Below, in pieces: positions 25,578 through 34,035 of a stretch of DNA of 61,774 nucleotides (positions are counted from its first letter, which is position 1; the number at the start of each line of letters is the position of its first letter). The stretch comes from Pseudomonas sp. RIT-PI-r (lineage in GTDB: Bacteria > Pseudomonadota > Gammaproteobacteria > Pseudomonadales > Pseudomonadaceae): positions 1 to 61,774 of the forward strand of contig NZ_LIGE01000027.1 of NCBI RefSeq assembly GCF_001297015.1. The letters run 5' to 3'. Under the pieces are notes generated by a model. The model was not told the origin of the DNA. It did no database searches and saw nothing but the letters and a program-made list of their open reading frames with translations. The position numbers and the translations under genes were made by a program.

Positions 25578-25682
25578 GATCGTTCCCACGCTCCGCGTGG
25601 GAATGAATCCAGTGACGCTCTGCGTCACACAGGGACGCTCTGCGTCCCGGGCGGCATTCCCACGCAGAGCGTGGGAACGATC
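25578..25682. repeat. nested hairpin repeat inside the ABC operon
   Basis: Outer arms GATCGTTCCCACGCTCCGCG (from 25578) and its near complement (25655-25682) each also fold on themselves. Between them lie two more palindromes, GTGACGCTCTGCGTCAC (25612-25628) and GGGACGCTCTGCGTCCC (25632-25648). It sits between the binding-protein gene and the first permease gene, where a stable structure would favour higher binding-protein output. Confidence 0.8.
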
Positions 25683-25713
25683 ATCCGGTGCACTGTCGGC
25701 CCGTGTGACGTGC

Positions 25714-26757
25714 TTATTTCGCAGCCCAGGAGTTGAAGCGCTGCTCCAGTTGCTCGCCGTTGTCAGCCCAGAAGCTGACGTCGATCTGCACCTGGTTGGC
25801 GATGTTTTCCGGAGTCGTCGGCATGTCTTTCAGGACATCCTTGGCCAGCAGCGGTACGGCTTGGGTGTTGGCCGGGCCGTAGGCGATGTTTTCCGAGTAG
25901 GTCTTCTGCTGTTGCGGCTGCACCGAGTAGGCGATGAATTTCTTCGCAGCTTCCGCGCGCTTGGCGTCCAGACCTTTCGGGATGGCCCACGCGTCGAAGT
26001 CGTAGATACCGCCGTTCCATACCACTTTCAGGTTGGATTCTTTCTGCACGGCAGCGATGCGACCGTTGTAGGCCGAGCTCATCACTACGTCACCGGAAGC
26101 GAGGTATTGCGGCGGTTGCGCGCCGGCTTCCCACCACTGGATATTCGGTTTCAGCTCATCGAGTTTCTTGAACGCGCGATCCTGGCCACCCTTGCTCGCC
26201 AACTCTTTGTAGACGTCTTTCGGCGCCACACCATCGGCCATCAGAGCGAATTCGAGGGTGTACTTGGCACCTTTACGCAGGCCACGTTTGCCCGGGAATT
26301 TCTTCGTGTCCCAGAAATCCGCCCAACTGGTCGGTGCGGTTTTCAGCTTGTCGGCGTTGTAAGCCAGTACGGTCGACCAAACGAAGAAACCTACGCCGCA
26401 CGGCTGGATCGCGCCTTTGACGTAATCTTCGGTTTTGCCGAACAGCGCCGGGTCGAGTTGTTCGAACATGTCTTCGTCGCAGCCACGGGACAGTTCTGGC
26501 GATTCAACTTCCACCAGGTCCCACGACACGCTCTTGGTGTCGACCATGGCTTTGACCTTGGCCATTTCGCCGTTGTATTCGCCGGCGACGATCTTGCCGT
26601 TGCCCGCCGCTTCCCACGGTGCATAGAAGGCTTTGACTTGCGCCGCCTTGTTCGCCCCGCCAAACGACACCACGGTCAAATCCGGGCCAGCGGCCATTGC
26701 GCTGGCCGCACCCATCAGGCCCAGGGTCAGGGCGGTGAACTTCAGGGATCTCAACAT
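25714..26757 (-). CDS. polyamine-type ABC transporter substrate-binding protein
   Basis: Periplasmic binding protein of the PotD/PotF class, 347 residues. The signal peptide runs to about ASAMAA (residue 23). The mature start DLTVVSFGGANKAAQVKAFYAPWE and the YNGRIAAVQ region are typical of extracellular solute-binding family 1. The ligand is unknown; polyamine or a related amine is the family default. Lies 48 bases downstream of the ATPase gene. Confidence 0.88.
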   Translation of the reverse strand: MLRSLKFTALTLGLMGAASAMAAGPDLTVVSFGGANKAAQVKAFYAPWEAAGNGKIVAGEYNGEMAKVKAMVDTKSVSWDLVEVESPELSRGCDEDMFEQLDPALFGKTEDYVKGAIQPCGVGFFVWSTVLAYNADKLKTAPTSWADFWDTKKFPGKRGLRKGAKYTLEFALMADGVAPKDVYKELASKGGQDRAFKKLDELKPNIQWWEAGAQPPQYLASGDVVMSSAYNGRIAAVQKESNLKVVWNGGIYDFDAWAIPKGLDAKRAEAAKKFIAYSVQPQQQKTYSENIAYGPANTQAVPLLAKDVLKDMPTTPENIANQVQIDVSFWADNGEQLEQRFNSWAAK

Positions 26758-26805
26758 TTATTGTTCTCTCCACGTGCAGGGTTGGTGTTGGTATTGCCGG
26801 GGCGA

Positions 26806-27930
26806 TTAATGCGCCTCTAGAAGTGGATCAAGCGCGCGAACGTGCTCGACCTGCCAGCCAAGCGGTACCACGTCACCGACGGCGAGCGCGGGATCGAGCT
26901 CGGCAATCGGTTGTTTCACGAAGAAGTCGGTCTTGCCACAGACTTCCAGGCGCACCCGGACGTGGTCGCCCAGATAGATGAATTCCGCCACCCTCCCTGA
27001 GAAGCGGTTGACGCATTGATCGCTGGAACCGTTGAGGCTGACGCGCTCGGGACGGATCGACAGGGTCACCGGTTCGCCGGTCTTGCCGACGTTGACCGCC
27101 AGCGCCTCGACCTTTTCGCCTCGGCCCAACTCGACCACGCAGCGCTCGCCGTTCTGGCTGAGCAGACGACCGTTGAGGCGGTTGTTCTCACCGATGAAGT
27201 TGGCGACGAAAGTGTTTTTCGGTTCTTCGTAAAGGCTGCGTGGCGGCGCGATCTGCTGGATTTCACCTTGATGGAATACCGCAACGCGGTCGGACATAGT
27301 CAGCGCTTCACCCTGATCGTGAGTTACATAGACCACGGTCACGCCAAGGCGCTGGTGCAGATGTTTGATTTCCATCTGCATGTGTTCACGCAGTTGTTTA
27401 TCGAGGGCGCCTAGGGGTTCGTCCATCAGCACCAGTTGCGGCTCGAACACCAGCGCGCGGGCCAGTGCCACACGCTGCTGCTGACCGCCGGACAGCTGCG
27501 CCGGGTAGCGCGAGGCGAACGCGTCGAGCTGAACCATGCTGAGGACTTTCTTCACCCGGTCACTGACATCGCTTTTGTTCAGGCCACGGACGGTCAGCGG
27601 GAAGGCGAGGTTTTCCGCCACGGTCATGTGCGGGAACAGCGCGTAGTTCTGGAACACCATGCCGATGTCGCGCTTGTGCGGCGGCACGTTGTTGATCGAG
27701 CGCCCGGCCAGCAGAATTTCGCCGGCGGTCGGTGTTTCGAAACCGGCGAGCATCATCAGGCTGGTGGTCTTGCCGGAACCGGACGGCCCGAGCAGGGTGA
27801 GAAATTCGCCTTTGCGAATGTCCAGGTTGAGGTCTTTGACGATCAGGTTCTCGCCGTCGTAGCTCTTCTGCACTCCACGAAAGCTGACCAGCACATCACT
27901 GGCCCCTGCGTTTGTATCGACCTGGCTCAT
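26806..27930 (-). CDS. polyamine-type ABC transporter ATP-binding protein
   Basis: Energy-coupling ATPase (PotA/PotG class), 374 residues. Walker A is GPSGSGKTT, the signature LSGGQQQRVALARAL, Walker B VLMDEPLGALD and the switch histidine VTHDQ. A C-terminal TOBE-like domain follows residue 250. The ATG at 27930 has an AGG site seven bases upstream; the in-frame GTG at 27936 overlaps it. First gene of the four-gene unit. Confidence 0.92.
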   Translation of the reverse strand: MSQVDTNAGASDVLVSFRGVQKSYDGENLIVKDLNLDIRKGEFLTLLGPSGSGKTTSLMMLAGFETPTAGEILLAGRSINNVPPHKRDIGMVFQNYALFPHMTVAENLAFPLTVRGLNKSDVSDRVKKVLSMVQLDAFASRYPAQLSGGQQQRVALARALVFEPQLVLMDEPLGALDKQLREHMQMEIKHLHQRLGVTVVYVTHDQGEALTMSDRVAVFHQGEIQQIAPPRSLYEEPKNTFVANFIGENNRLNGRLLSQNGERCVVELGRGEKVEALAVNVGKTGEPVTLSIRPERVSLNGSSDQCVNRFSGRVAEFIYLGDHVRVRLEVCGKTDFFVKQPIAELDPALAVGDVVPLGWQVEHVRALDPLLEAH

Positions 27931-28281
27931 ACCCACACCTTTGTTGTTGATGACTGCTTGTGGGTTAAGCCTAGTGGTTGCTGACAGGCGCGCAAATCGG
28001 GGCGCAGGAGAGAATCGCCTCAGCCGGATGGAAGGTTGGGGGTAGGGATTGCCCTACAAGGATGGCGCTAACAGGTAAGGCAGTGGCGAGGGTTGAGCTG
28101 CGAGCCGTAAGAACAAGCCAAAGCGCGTGTCGCTTATGGACATGCCCGAAATTTCCGGCGCTATGGAGATCCCCTGTAGGAGTGAGCCTGCTCGCGATAG
28201 CGGTGGATCAGTCACTGCAGTGTTGACTGAGAGAAAGCTATCGCGAGCAGGCTCACTCCTACATTTTGATCGCGGTGACTG
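27931..28281. other. intergenic region with REP doublet
   Basis: 351 bases between the ABC operon (start) and the response regulator (end), both on the minus strand. It must hold the ABC operon promoter, which I could not place with confidence, and the REP pair at 28175-28263. No gene seen. Confidence 0.5.
28175..28263. repeat. REP doublet (family A)
   Basis: 27-base perfect inverted arms (28175-28201 and 28237-28263), core GGAGTGAGCCTGCTCGCG. Located 18 bases past the response-regulator stop. Confidence 0.9.
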
Positions 28282-28917
28282 TTAGAGGAGTTTGTGCTCC
28301 ATCGCGTATTTGACCAGTTCAGCCAGCGAGGTGATGTTGAGCTTTTGCATCAGCCGCGCCTTGTGGGTGCTGATGGTTTTGCTGCTCAGCGCCAGTTGCT
28401 GGGCGATGTCGTTGACGTTGGCGCCTTGGGCCAGGCGCTCGAACACCGAGAATTCGCGTTCGGACAGCAACGAATGCAATGGCCGCGTGTCAGTCAGGCC
28501 GACTTCAAACACCATGCGGTCCGCCAGATCCGGATCGATATATCGCCCACCCGCCGCGACCTTGCGAATCGCCGTGAGCAACAGCGCCGGATCGCTGTCC
28601 TTGGTCGCATACCCGGCGGCGCCGACTTTTAATGCTCGCGCAGCCATCTGCGCTTCGTCGTGCATCGACAACACCAGAATCGCTGGCGGGTTGTTCAATG
28701 CACGGATGCGCGGGATCGCTTCGAGGCCGTTGACGCCGGGCATGGAGATGTCCAGCAACACAACCTCACACGGCACGCTGCGCAGGGTTTCGAGTAACTG
28801 TTCACCATTGCTCGCCTCCCCCACCACTTGCAGATCCTTGGCCAGGCCGATCAATTGCTTGATGCCTTCGCGGACGATGGTGTGGTCTTCGGCTACCAGT
28901 ACACGGATCACTCGCAC
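28282..28917 (-). CDS. LuxR-family two-component response regulator
   Basis: NarL/FixJ-type regulator, 211 residues. Receiver domain 5-120 with acidic pocket E10/D11 and phospho-acceptor D56 in VVLLDISMPG; C-terminal LuxR helix-turn-helix about 145-208 with LSSKTISTHKARLMQKL. It follows the hybrid-sensor kinase gene by 99 bases on the same strand and is its likely partner. Targets unknown. Confidence 0.92.
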   Translation of the reverse strand: MRVIRVLVAEDHTIVREGIKQLIGLAKDLQVVGEASNGEQLLETLRSVPCEVVLLDISMPGVNGLEAIPRIRALNNPPAILVLSMHDEAQMAARALKVGAAGYATKDSDPALLLTAIRKVAAGGRYIDPDLADRMVFEVGLTDTRPLHSLLSEREFSVFERLAQGANVNDIAQQLALSSKTISTHKARLMQKLNITSLAELVKYAMEHKLL

Positions 28918-28943
28918 TCTCCTCGGTTGTTGTTTCTAAGGGC

Positions 28944-29016
28944 AAAAGATCGCAGCCTGCGGCAGCTCCTACATTGATCGCATTCCCCTGTAGGAGCTGC
29001 CGTAGGCTGCGATCTT
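28944..29016. repeat. REP doublet (family B)
   Basis: Inverted arms 28944-28973 and 28989-29016 of the GCAGCCTGCGGCAGCTCCTAC type, filling the gap between kinase and regulator genes. The second arm abuts the kinase stop codon. Confidence 0.85.
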
Positions 29017-31410
29017 CTAGCGATCCAAAGGTACCCAGACATTCAGACTGGTACCCTCCCCCGGCTCACTCTCCAGCTCCAACCGCCCGCCCATGATCAA
29101 CACCCGCTCACGCATGCCGACCAGACCAAACGAAGTCGGCCGACTGGCAGCGGCGACAAATCCTACGCCATCATCACTGACCGTCAGACACAATTCGTCG
29201 CCTTCCAGCGCCAGTGTCAGCTCCACAGTATGCGCCTGAGCATGGCGCATCACGTTGGTCAGCGCTTCCTGCAAAATCCGGAACAGGCCAATTGCCTTGG
29301 CATCACTGAGCGCCGGCAGATTGTCCGGCACCTGCACCAGACACGGGATCTGTGTGCGCGCCTCAAATCGGCGCGCCTGCCATTCGATCGCCGAGGCAAT
29401 CCCGGCGTCGAGAATCGGCGGTCGCAGCGCCGTCGCCACATCGCGCACCAACTGGAACAGCTGGGCGATCAGGCGCTTCATGCTGTTCAATCGCTCGTTC
29501 AGACCGGGGTCGAGTTGCGCGTAGGCCAATTCGCACATCGATGTCTCCAGTTTCAGCACCGTAAGCATCTGCCCTAACTCATCGTGAACCTCGCGGGCAA
29601 TCCGCGCCTTCTCTTCTTCACGCACGCTCTCAAGGTGCGCCGACAGTTCGCGCAACTGCTCACGGGATGCCGCCAGCTCAAGCTCGATACGCTTGCTCTC
29701 GGTGATGTCCCAGACGATGCCATCCCAAACGTAGGCGCCATCCTCCAGTTGACGGGTAATCGCCTTGATTTCTGCCCAGCGTTGCTCGCCCTGACGCGTG
29801 AGGATTCGACCCTGCCATGACCAGTCGCTGTCGGTGTCCAGCGCCTGATCCTGAGTGCGGTGGTAACTGGCCTTGTCATCCGGATGCACCAGACTGCGCA
29901 GGCCCATGTCGCGATGAGCAATAACGGCCGGCGCGTAACCGACCAGGCTTTCGCTGCCTTCACTGATGTAGGCAAAGTCGATCTGCCCGGTCACCGGCGC
30001 GCGCTCCAGCCGGAAAACCAGCCCCGGCACATTCGCCGCGATGCCTTGCAGGCGTGCCTCGCTCTCCTGCAAAGCCGCCAGCGCGCGACGGCGTTCGGTG
30101 ACGTCAGTGAGATAAACCACCAGGTATTCGCTGTCGCGAAAGCGCAGAAAACTCAGCGACACGTCCGCCGGCAAAACACTGCCATCGGCGCGCACGCAAC
30201 TGGTCTCGAAACTCAGCGGCCCCTCTTCACTGGCCCGCGCGCGTTTCCACAGATTGAGCCAGCGATCCATGTGCAGGCCCGGCTCGAAGTCGATCAGCGG
30301 TCGCTCGATCAGTCCGCCCGAGGGATAACCGAGCATGACTTCGGCGGCACGGTTGGCGTAACGCACATGGCTGTCCCAATTCACCCAGAGAATGCCGACG
30401 GTGCTTTGATCGATGGAAAACTGTGTCAGCCGCAAGGCTTCTTCGCTGGCGGCGCGCAAGGCGATGTCTTCTCGGGCGGCGAGCAAGCGCTGTTCAAGGC
30501 TGTGCTGCTGGCGTCGTTGCCAGAACACAATGGCCACGCAACTGAACAGCATCACCGCGAACAACAGGCTGAGGTTCTGCCAGAACCCCGGCGACTCCGA
30601 CAGTCGCGGGTATTTCGGTTGCAGCCATTGATTGTGCAACTGCTCCAGATCCTTGGCCGGGATAGCGCGTAAAGCACTCTGGACGATGCCGGCCAGTTCC
30701 GGCCAATCGCGGCGCGAGGCGACCCGCAACAACTGCGGCAGACCGATATCACCGACCACCACCAGTTCGGCGAACTCCGGCTCTGCCGACAGACGCCCGA
30801 GCTGCGCCTCATCGACCACCGCGTAAGCCGCCTGCTGACTCAACAGCAACTGCAGCGCCTGACGCTCCAGCGGCACGCCTTGCAGGTTCAGATGTGGGTA
30901 GGTGCCGCGCAGATAATCGGCCGTGTTACTCGGCATCCGCACCGCCACGCGAGTCTGGCTGTCGAGTTTTTCCAGATCGACGACAGCGCCGCCCTTCTGA
31001 TCGCTGACAATCAGTTGCGGCACGCGCATGTACGGATCGGAAAACTGCCACAGGCGCAGTGCGCTCGGGGTCTGACTCAGGCCTGGAGCGATGTCGATCT
31101 CGCCTTCGCGCAGCGCCGTTTCCAGTTGCGCCAGGTCCTGGAAATTGCGCCAGCTCAGTTCGACGTTGAGCGCCTTGGCCAGCAACTTCATCAACTCGAC
31201 GTTGGCCCCCGACAGCCGCTGCAGGCGTCGATCGTAGGTTGCATACGGCGCCTGCAACACCAGACCGACGCGCAACTCATTGTGTTGCGCCAGCCATTGC
31301 TGCTGGCTCGCCGACAACTGCGCCGCGTGTGTCGGTGGCGCAGGCGCCGCCCAGCCCATCAAGGGAAACCACAAACAGCCGATAACCCACAGGCAGCAAA
31401 ATCGCTTCAT
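29017..31410 (-). CDS. sensor histidine kinase with periplasmic binding-protein domain and two PAS domains
   Basis: Inner-membrane kinase, 797 residues. Order: signal peptide (1-21), SBP family 3-like periplasmic sensor (about 40-265, as in BvgS), one membrane segment (277-297), PAS (about 320-440), PAS/PAC (about 450-575), then a NarX/UhpB-type HisKA_3 helix with H609 in AREVHDELGQ and an HATPase end (DDGVGF, GLVGMRERV). The ATG at 31410 places the signal peptide at the N-terminus. The ligand is unknown; SBP-3 domains usually bind amino acids or other small polar molecules. Paired with the downstream LuxR regulator. Confidence 0.9.
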   Translation of the reverse strand: MKRFCCLWVIGCLWFPLMGWAAPAPPTHAAQLSASQQQWLAQHNELRVGLVLQAPYATYDRRLQRLSGANVELMKLLAKALNVELSWRNFQDLAQLETALREGEIDIAPGLSQTPSALRLWQFSDPYMRVPQLIVSDQKGGAVVDLEKLDSQTRVAVRMPSNTADYLRGTYPHLNLQGVPLERQALQLLLSQQAAYAVVDEAQLGRLSAEPEFAELVVVGDIGLPQLLRVASRRDWPELAGIVQSALRAIPAKDLEQLHNQWLQPKYPRLSESPGFWQNLSLLFAVMLFSCVAIVFWQRRQQHSLEQRLLAAREDIALRAASEEALRLTQFSIDQSTVGILWVNWDSHVRYANRAAEVMLGYPSGGLIERPLIDFEPGLHMDRWLNLWKRARASEEGPLSFETSCVRADGSVLPADVSLSFLRFRDSEYLVVYLTDVTERRRALAALQESEARLQGIAANVPGLVFRLERAPVTGQIDFAYISEGSESLVGYAPAVIAHRDMGLRSLVHPDDKASYHRTQDQALDTDSDWSWQGRILTRQGEQRWAEIKAITRQLEDGAYVWDGIVWDITESKRIELELAASREQLRELSAHLESVREEEKARIAREVHDELGQMLTVLKLETSMCELAYAQLDPGLNERLNSMKRLIAQLFQLVRDVATALRPPILDAGIASAIEWQARRFEARTQIPCLVQVPDNLPALSDAKAIGLFRILQEALTNVMRHAQAHTVELTLALEGDELCLTVSDDGVGFVAAASRPTSFGLVGMRERVLIMGGRLELESEPGEGTSLNVWVPLDR

Positions 31411-31483
31411 TGAAGTCTCATACACTGACAAATTCTGACCAACCCATTAGGCTGCCGGGATACTTTCTGGCCTGGAATAACCG

Positions 31484-32473
31484 ATGCCCTCTGTCTACCG
31501 CCTGGCAATGCCAGCATTGTGCCTGTCGCTGATCCTGCCTTGTGCGTTTTCCGTCGAAGCCGCCGATCCGGCACCTGCCGCCGCCACGGAAAAACCTGCC
31601 GAAGAAAAACCCGCCGAACGCCAGCCACTGCTTGAGCGTAGTCAGGAAGAGGCGGCCGCACTGGAACGTAAGGTCCCGGCGCAAGAACAGCAACAATTGC
31701 AGGCGGGCAGCGACACATTTCCCGCCCTGTGGAACCCGGCCAACACCGCCGAGCCCAAGGGCGCAGTGATCATCATCCCCGGCGCGGGCGAAACCGCTGA
31801 CTGGCCGCAGGCAATCGGCCCATTGCGGCGCAAATTGCCGGACGCCGAGTGGAGCAGCCTGAGTATCACTCTGCCCGATCTGCAAAGCGATGCCATCGCC
31901 CCGCGGGTGATCGAGCCCGCCGCTGCGCCGAAAGCGCCGGAAACAGGCAGCAAGGATGCCACCACCGCACAGCCGATCGAGCAAGCCGCTGGCGGTGAAG
32001 CCGAAGTGGCCGATCAAGTGGTCGCCGAAACCACTGAAGAGCAGTCCAAGGCTGACGCCGAGCGAATCTTCGCGCGCATCGACGCGGCGATTGCCTACGC
32101 CGAGCAACAGAGCGCGCGCAGCATTGTCGTACTTGGACACGGTACTGGCGCCTATTGGGCCGCACGCTACCTGAGCGAAAAACAAACGGCGCAAATCGAA
32201 AAGTTTGTCATGGTCGATGCGCAGGCACCCGCCAAGGCCAAGCCGCAACTGGTTGAACTGACGCCGACACTGAAGCTGCCGACTGCGGATATTTTCTACA
32301 TGGACAAACCGCTGGATCGCAACGCCGCGCTGGAGCGCATGCAGGCGAACAAGCGCTTGAAGACCTCGGCGTTCAGCCAGGTCGCGCTCAAGGCGCTGCC
32401 GGATAACAAGGCTGAACAGGAACAATTGTTCCGCCGGGTGCGCGGCTGGTTGAATCCGCAGAGCACGGACTGA
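31484..32473 (+). CDS. DUF3530 family alpha/beta-hydrolase-like protein
   Basis: Exported protein, 329 residues, with a signal peptide to about VEAADP (residue 26). An alpha/beta-hydrolase-like core follows: AVIIIPGAGETADWP and VVLGHGTGAYWAARY, where the usual nucleophile serine position GxSxG is GHGTG. This suggests loss of hydrolase activity or a different nucleophile. A long Ala/Glu/Pro-rich insert spans about 140-195. Divergent from the kinase gene. Function unknown. Confidence 0.75.
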   Translation: MPSVYRLAMPALCLSLILPCAFSVEAADPAPAAATEKPAEEKPAERQPLLERSQEEAAALERKVPAQEQQQLQAGSDTFPALWNPANTAEPKGAVIIIPGAGETADWPQAIGPLRRKLPDAEWSSLSITLPDLQSDAIAPRVIEPAAAPKAPETGSKDATTAQPIEQAAGGEAEVADQVVAETTEEQSKADAERIFARIDAAIAYAEQQSARSIVVLGHGTGAYWAARYLSEKQTAQIEKFVMVDAQAPAKAKPQLVELTPTLKLPTADIFYMDKPLDRNAALERMQANKRLKTSAFSQVALKALPDNKAEQEQLFRRVRGWLNPQSTD

Positions 32474-32490
32474 CCGTTAAACCGCGTCGC

Positions 32491-32569
32491 CCCCTTCGCG
32501 AGCAGGCTCGCTCCCACAATGGTTTGTATACGCAGATCCAGTGTGGGAGCGAGCCTGCTCGCGAAGGGG
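32491..32569. repeat. REP doublet (family A variant)
   Basis: 28-base perfect inverted arms (32491-32518 and 32542-32569), core GGGAGCGAGCCTGCTCGCGA. Lies between convergent DUF3530 and djlA genes. Confidence 0.9.
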
Positions 32570-32594
32570 CCAGCGCAGTCGCTACATCTAACGG

Positions 32595-33362
32595 TTAGCG
32601 AAAATCCCGCCGCTCACGAACCAACGTGTAGGCATTGTGCAACTCCCGGGTTTTCTCGGTCGCCTCCCGCACCTGCGCCGCCGTTGCGCCGGTGCCGGCA
32701 ATCTTGTCCGGGTGATGCCGGCTCAACAGCCGCCGGTACGCCCGTTTGATCTGCGCCGGCTCACTGGTCGCCGATACCCCAAGCAATTTCATTGCTTCCT
32801 GATAACTCACCGCCGCACTGACGATCGGGCGCTTGCCCGGCTCGTAATCACTGGCCAGTGCCTGCACCTGCTGCGTCGTCCAGCCCAGCCACTTGCCCCA
32901 CTGCGCCAGCAACTCACGCTCGCTGACACCCGCGCGACCATCGGCCCAGACCATTCGCCAACAGGCGCGCAATACACCTTCGGCAGCATGCGGTTGCGCA
33001 CTCAGACGCTTCAGATAACCGCGAAGATGATCGCTGCCGGACTTGCCGCGATTGAACGCGGCAATTGCACGGCGCGTCGCCGGCTCGCTCATTTCCAGCG
33101 CGCGCATCTCGTTGCGCGCCTGCTGGATATGCCCGTCGGTGACCCGACCGTCGCTCTTGGCCAGACGCCCAAGCAGCACAAACAACAACTCGTCATTGCG
33201 CAGCATTGGCCGCCCGCCGAGCTTCTCGCGCAAATGCCCCCAGCTCTGCAAATGCAGACGCCGATCCAGCGCCTGCCCCAACAATGCCCCAAGCATGGCC
33301 CCCGGAATGCTGGCAATCGCAAAACCCGCTCCGGCTCCAATCAGAGTCCCTGGCCACAACAT
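32595..33362 (-). CDS. djlA: membrane-anchored J-domain co-chaperone DjlA
   Basis: Co-chaperone of DnaK, 255 residues. A single N-terminal hydrophobic, glycine-rich anchor (1-30) is followed by a TerB-like helical domain (about 55-170) and a C-terminal J domain with the essential HPD in SRHHPDK. Only one base separates its start from the murU stop, so they are cotranscribed. Confidence 0.92.
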   Translation of the reverse strand: MLWPGTLIGAGAGFAIASIPGAMLGALLGQALDRRLHLQSWGHLREKLGGRPMLRNDELLFVLLGRLAKSDGRVTDGHIQQARNEMRALEMSEPATRRAIAAFNRGKSGSDHLRGYLKRLSAQPHAAEGVLRACWRMVWADGRAGVSERELLAQWGKWLGWTTQQVQALASDYEPGKRPIVSAAVSYQEAMKLLGVSATSEPAQIKRAYRRLLSRHHPDKIAGTGATAAQVREATEKTRELHNAYTLVRERRDFR

Positions 33363-33363
33363 G

Positions 33364-34035
33364 TCAGCGACTCGCTTCTATCAAGGTTTCAGCTTCGGCG
33401 AGACGCTCGTGGGTGCCGACATCCACCCAGTGACCCTTTAGCCGCTCGCCAGTGACTTCACCGTTCGCCATGGCTTTGCGCAATAACGGCGCGAGTTTGA
33501 AAGCACCGTCTACACACCCGTCGAACAGTTGCGGATGCAGCACAGCGATGCCGCTGTAAGTCAAAGTCGCCGCGTCCGGCTGGCCGTCGAACACTTGCCC
33601 GTCGATCAGAGAAAAGTCGCCGGTGGGGTGATGCGCCGGATTGTCCGCCAGCACCAGATGCGCCAGACCATTAATCGGCTGGTGCAGCACGCTGAAGTCG
33701 TAATCGGTCCAGATATCACCGTTGACCACCAGAAACGCATCATCGCCGAGCAACGGCAGCGCACGGAAAATCCCGCCGCCGGTTTCCAGTGGCTCGCCTT
33801 CCGGCGAGTACTCGATGCTTACGCCGAATTGCGAACCGTCGCCTAGATAATCTTCGATCTGCTGACCGAGCCACGCATGGTTGATGACGATCTCGTTGAA
33901 GCCGGCTGCCGCGAGGGCGCGCAGGTGATACTCGATCAACGGCACGCCGCCGGCACGCACCAGCGGTTTTGGAGTGGTCAGGGTCAGCGGGCGCATGCGC
34001 TCGCCTTTGCCCGCCGCCAGAATCATTGCCTTCAT
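33364..34035 (-). CDS. murU: N-acetylmuramate alpha-1-phosphate uridylyltransferase
   Basis: Makes UDP-MurNAc from MurNAc-1-phosphate in the Pseudomonas cell-wall recycling bypass, which gives intrinsic fosfomycin tolerance. The 223-residue nucleotidyltransferase begins MKAMILAAGKGERMRPLT with the PKPLV motif; VVNGDIWTDYD carries the metal-binding aspartate. Overlaps amgK by four bases. Confidence 0.93.
   Translation of the reverse strand: MKAMILAAGKGERMRPLTLTTPKPLVRAGGVPLIEYHLRALAAAGFNEIVINHAWLGQQIEDYLGDGSQFGVSIEYSPEGEPLETGGGIFRALPLLGDDAFLVVNGDIWTDYDFSVLHQPINGLAHLVLADNPAHHPTGDFSLIDGQVFDGQPDAATLTYSGIAVLHPQLFDGCVDGAFKLAPLLRKAMANGEVTGERLKGHWVDVGTHERLAEAETLIEASR

Noticed and set aside
23417..25579. 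720-codon plus-strand open frame rich in His, Gln and Arg
   Set aside because: Antisense to both ABC permease genes; low-complexity composition is the complement of hydrophobic membrane-helix codons.
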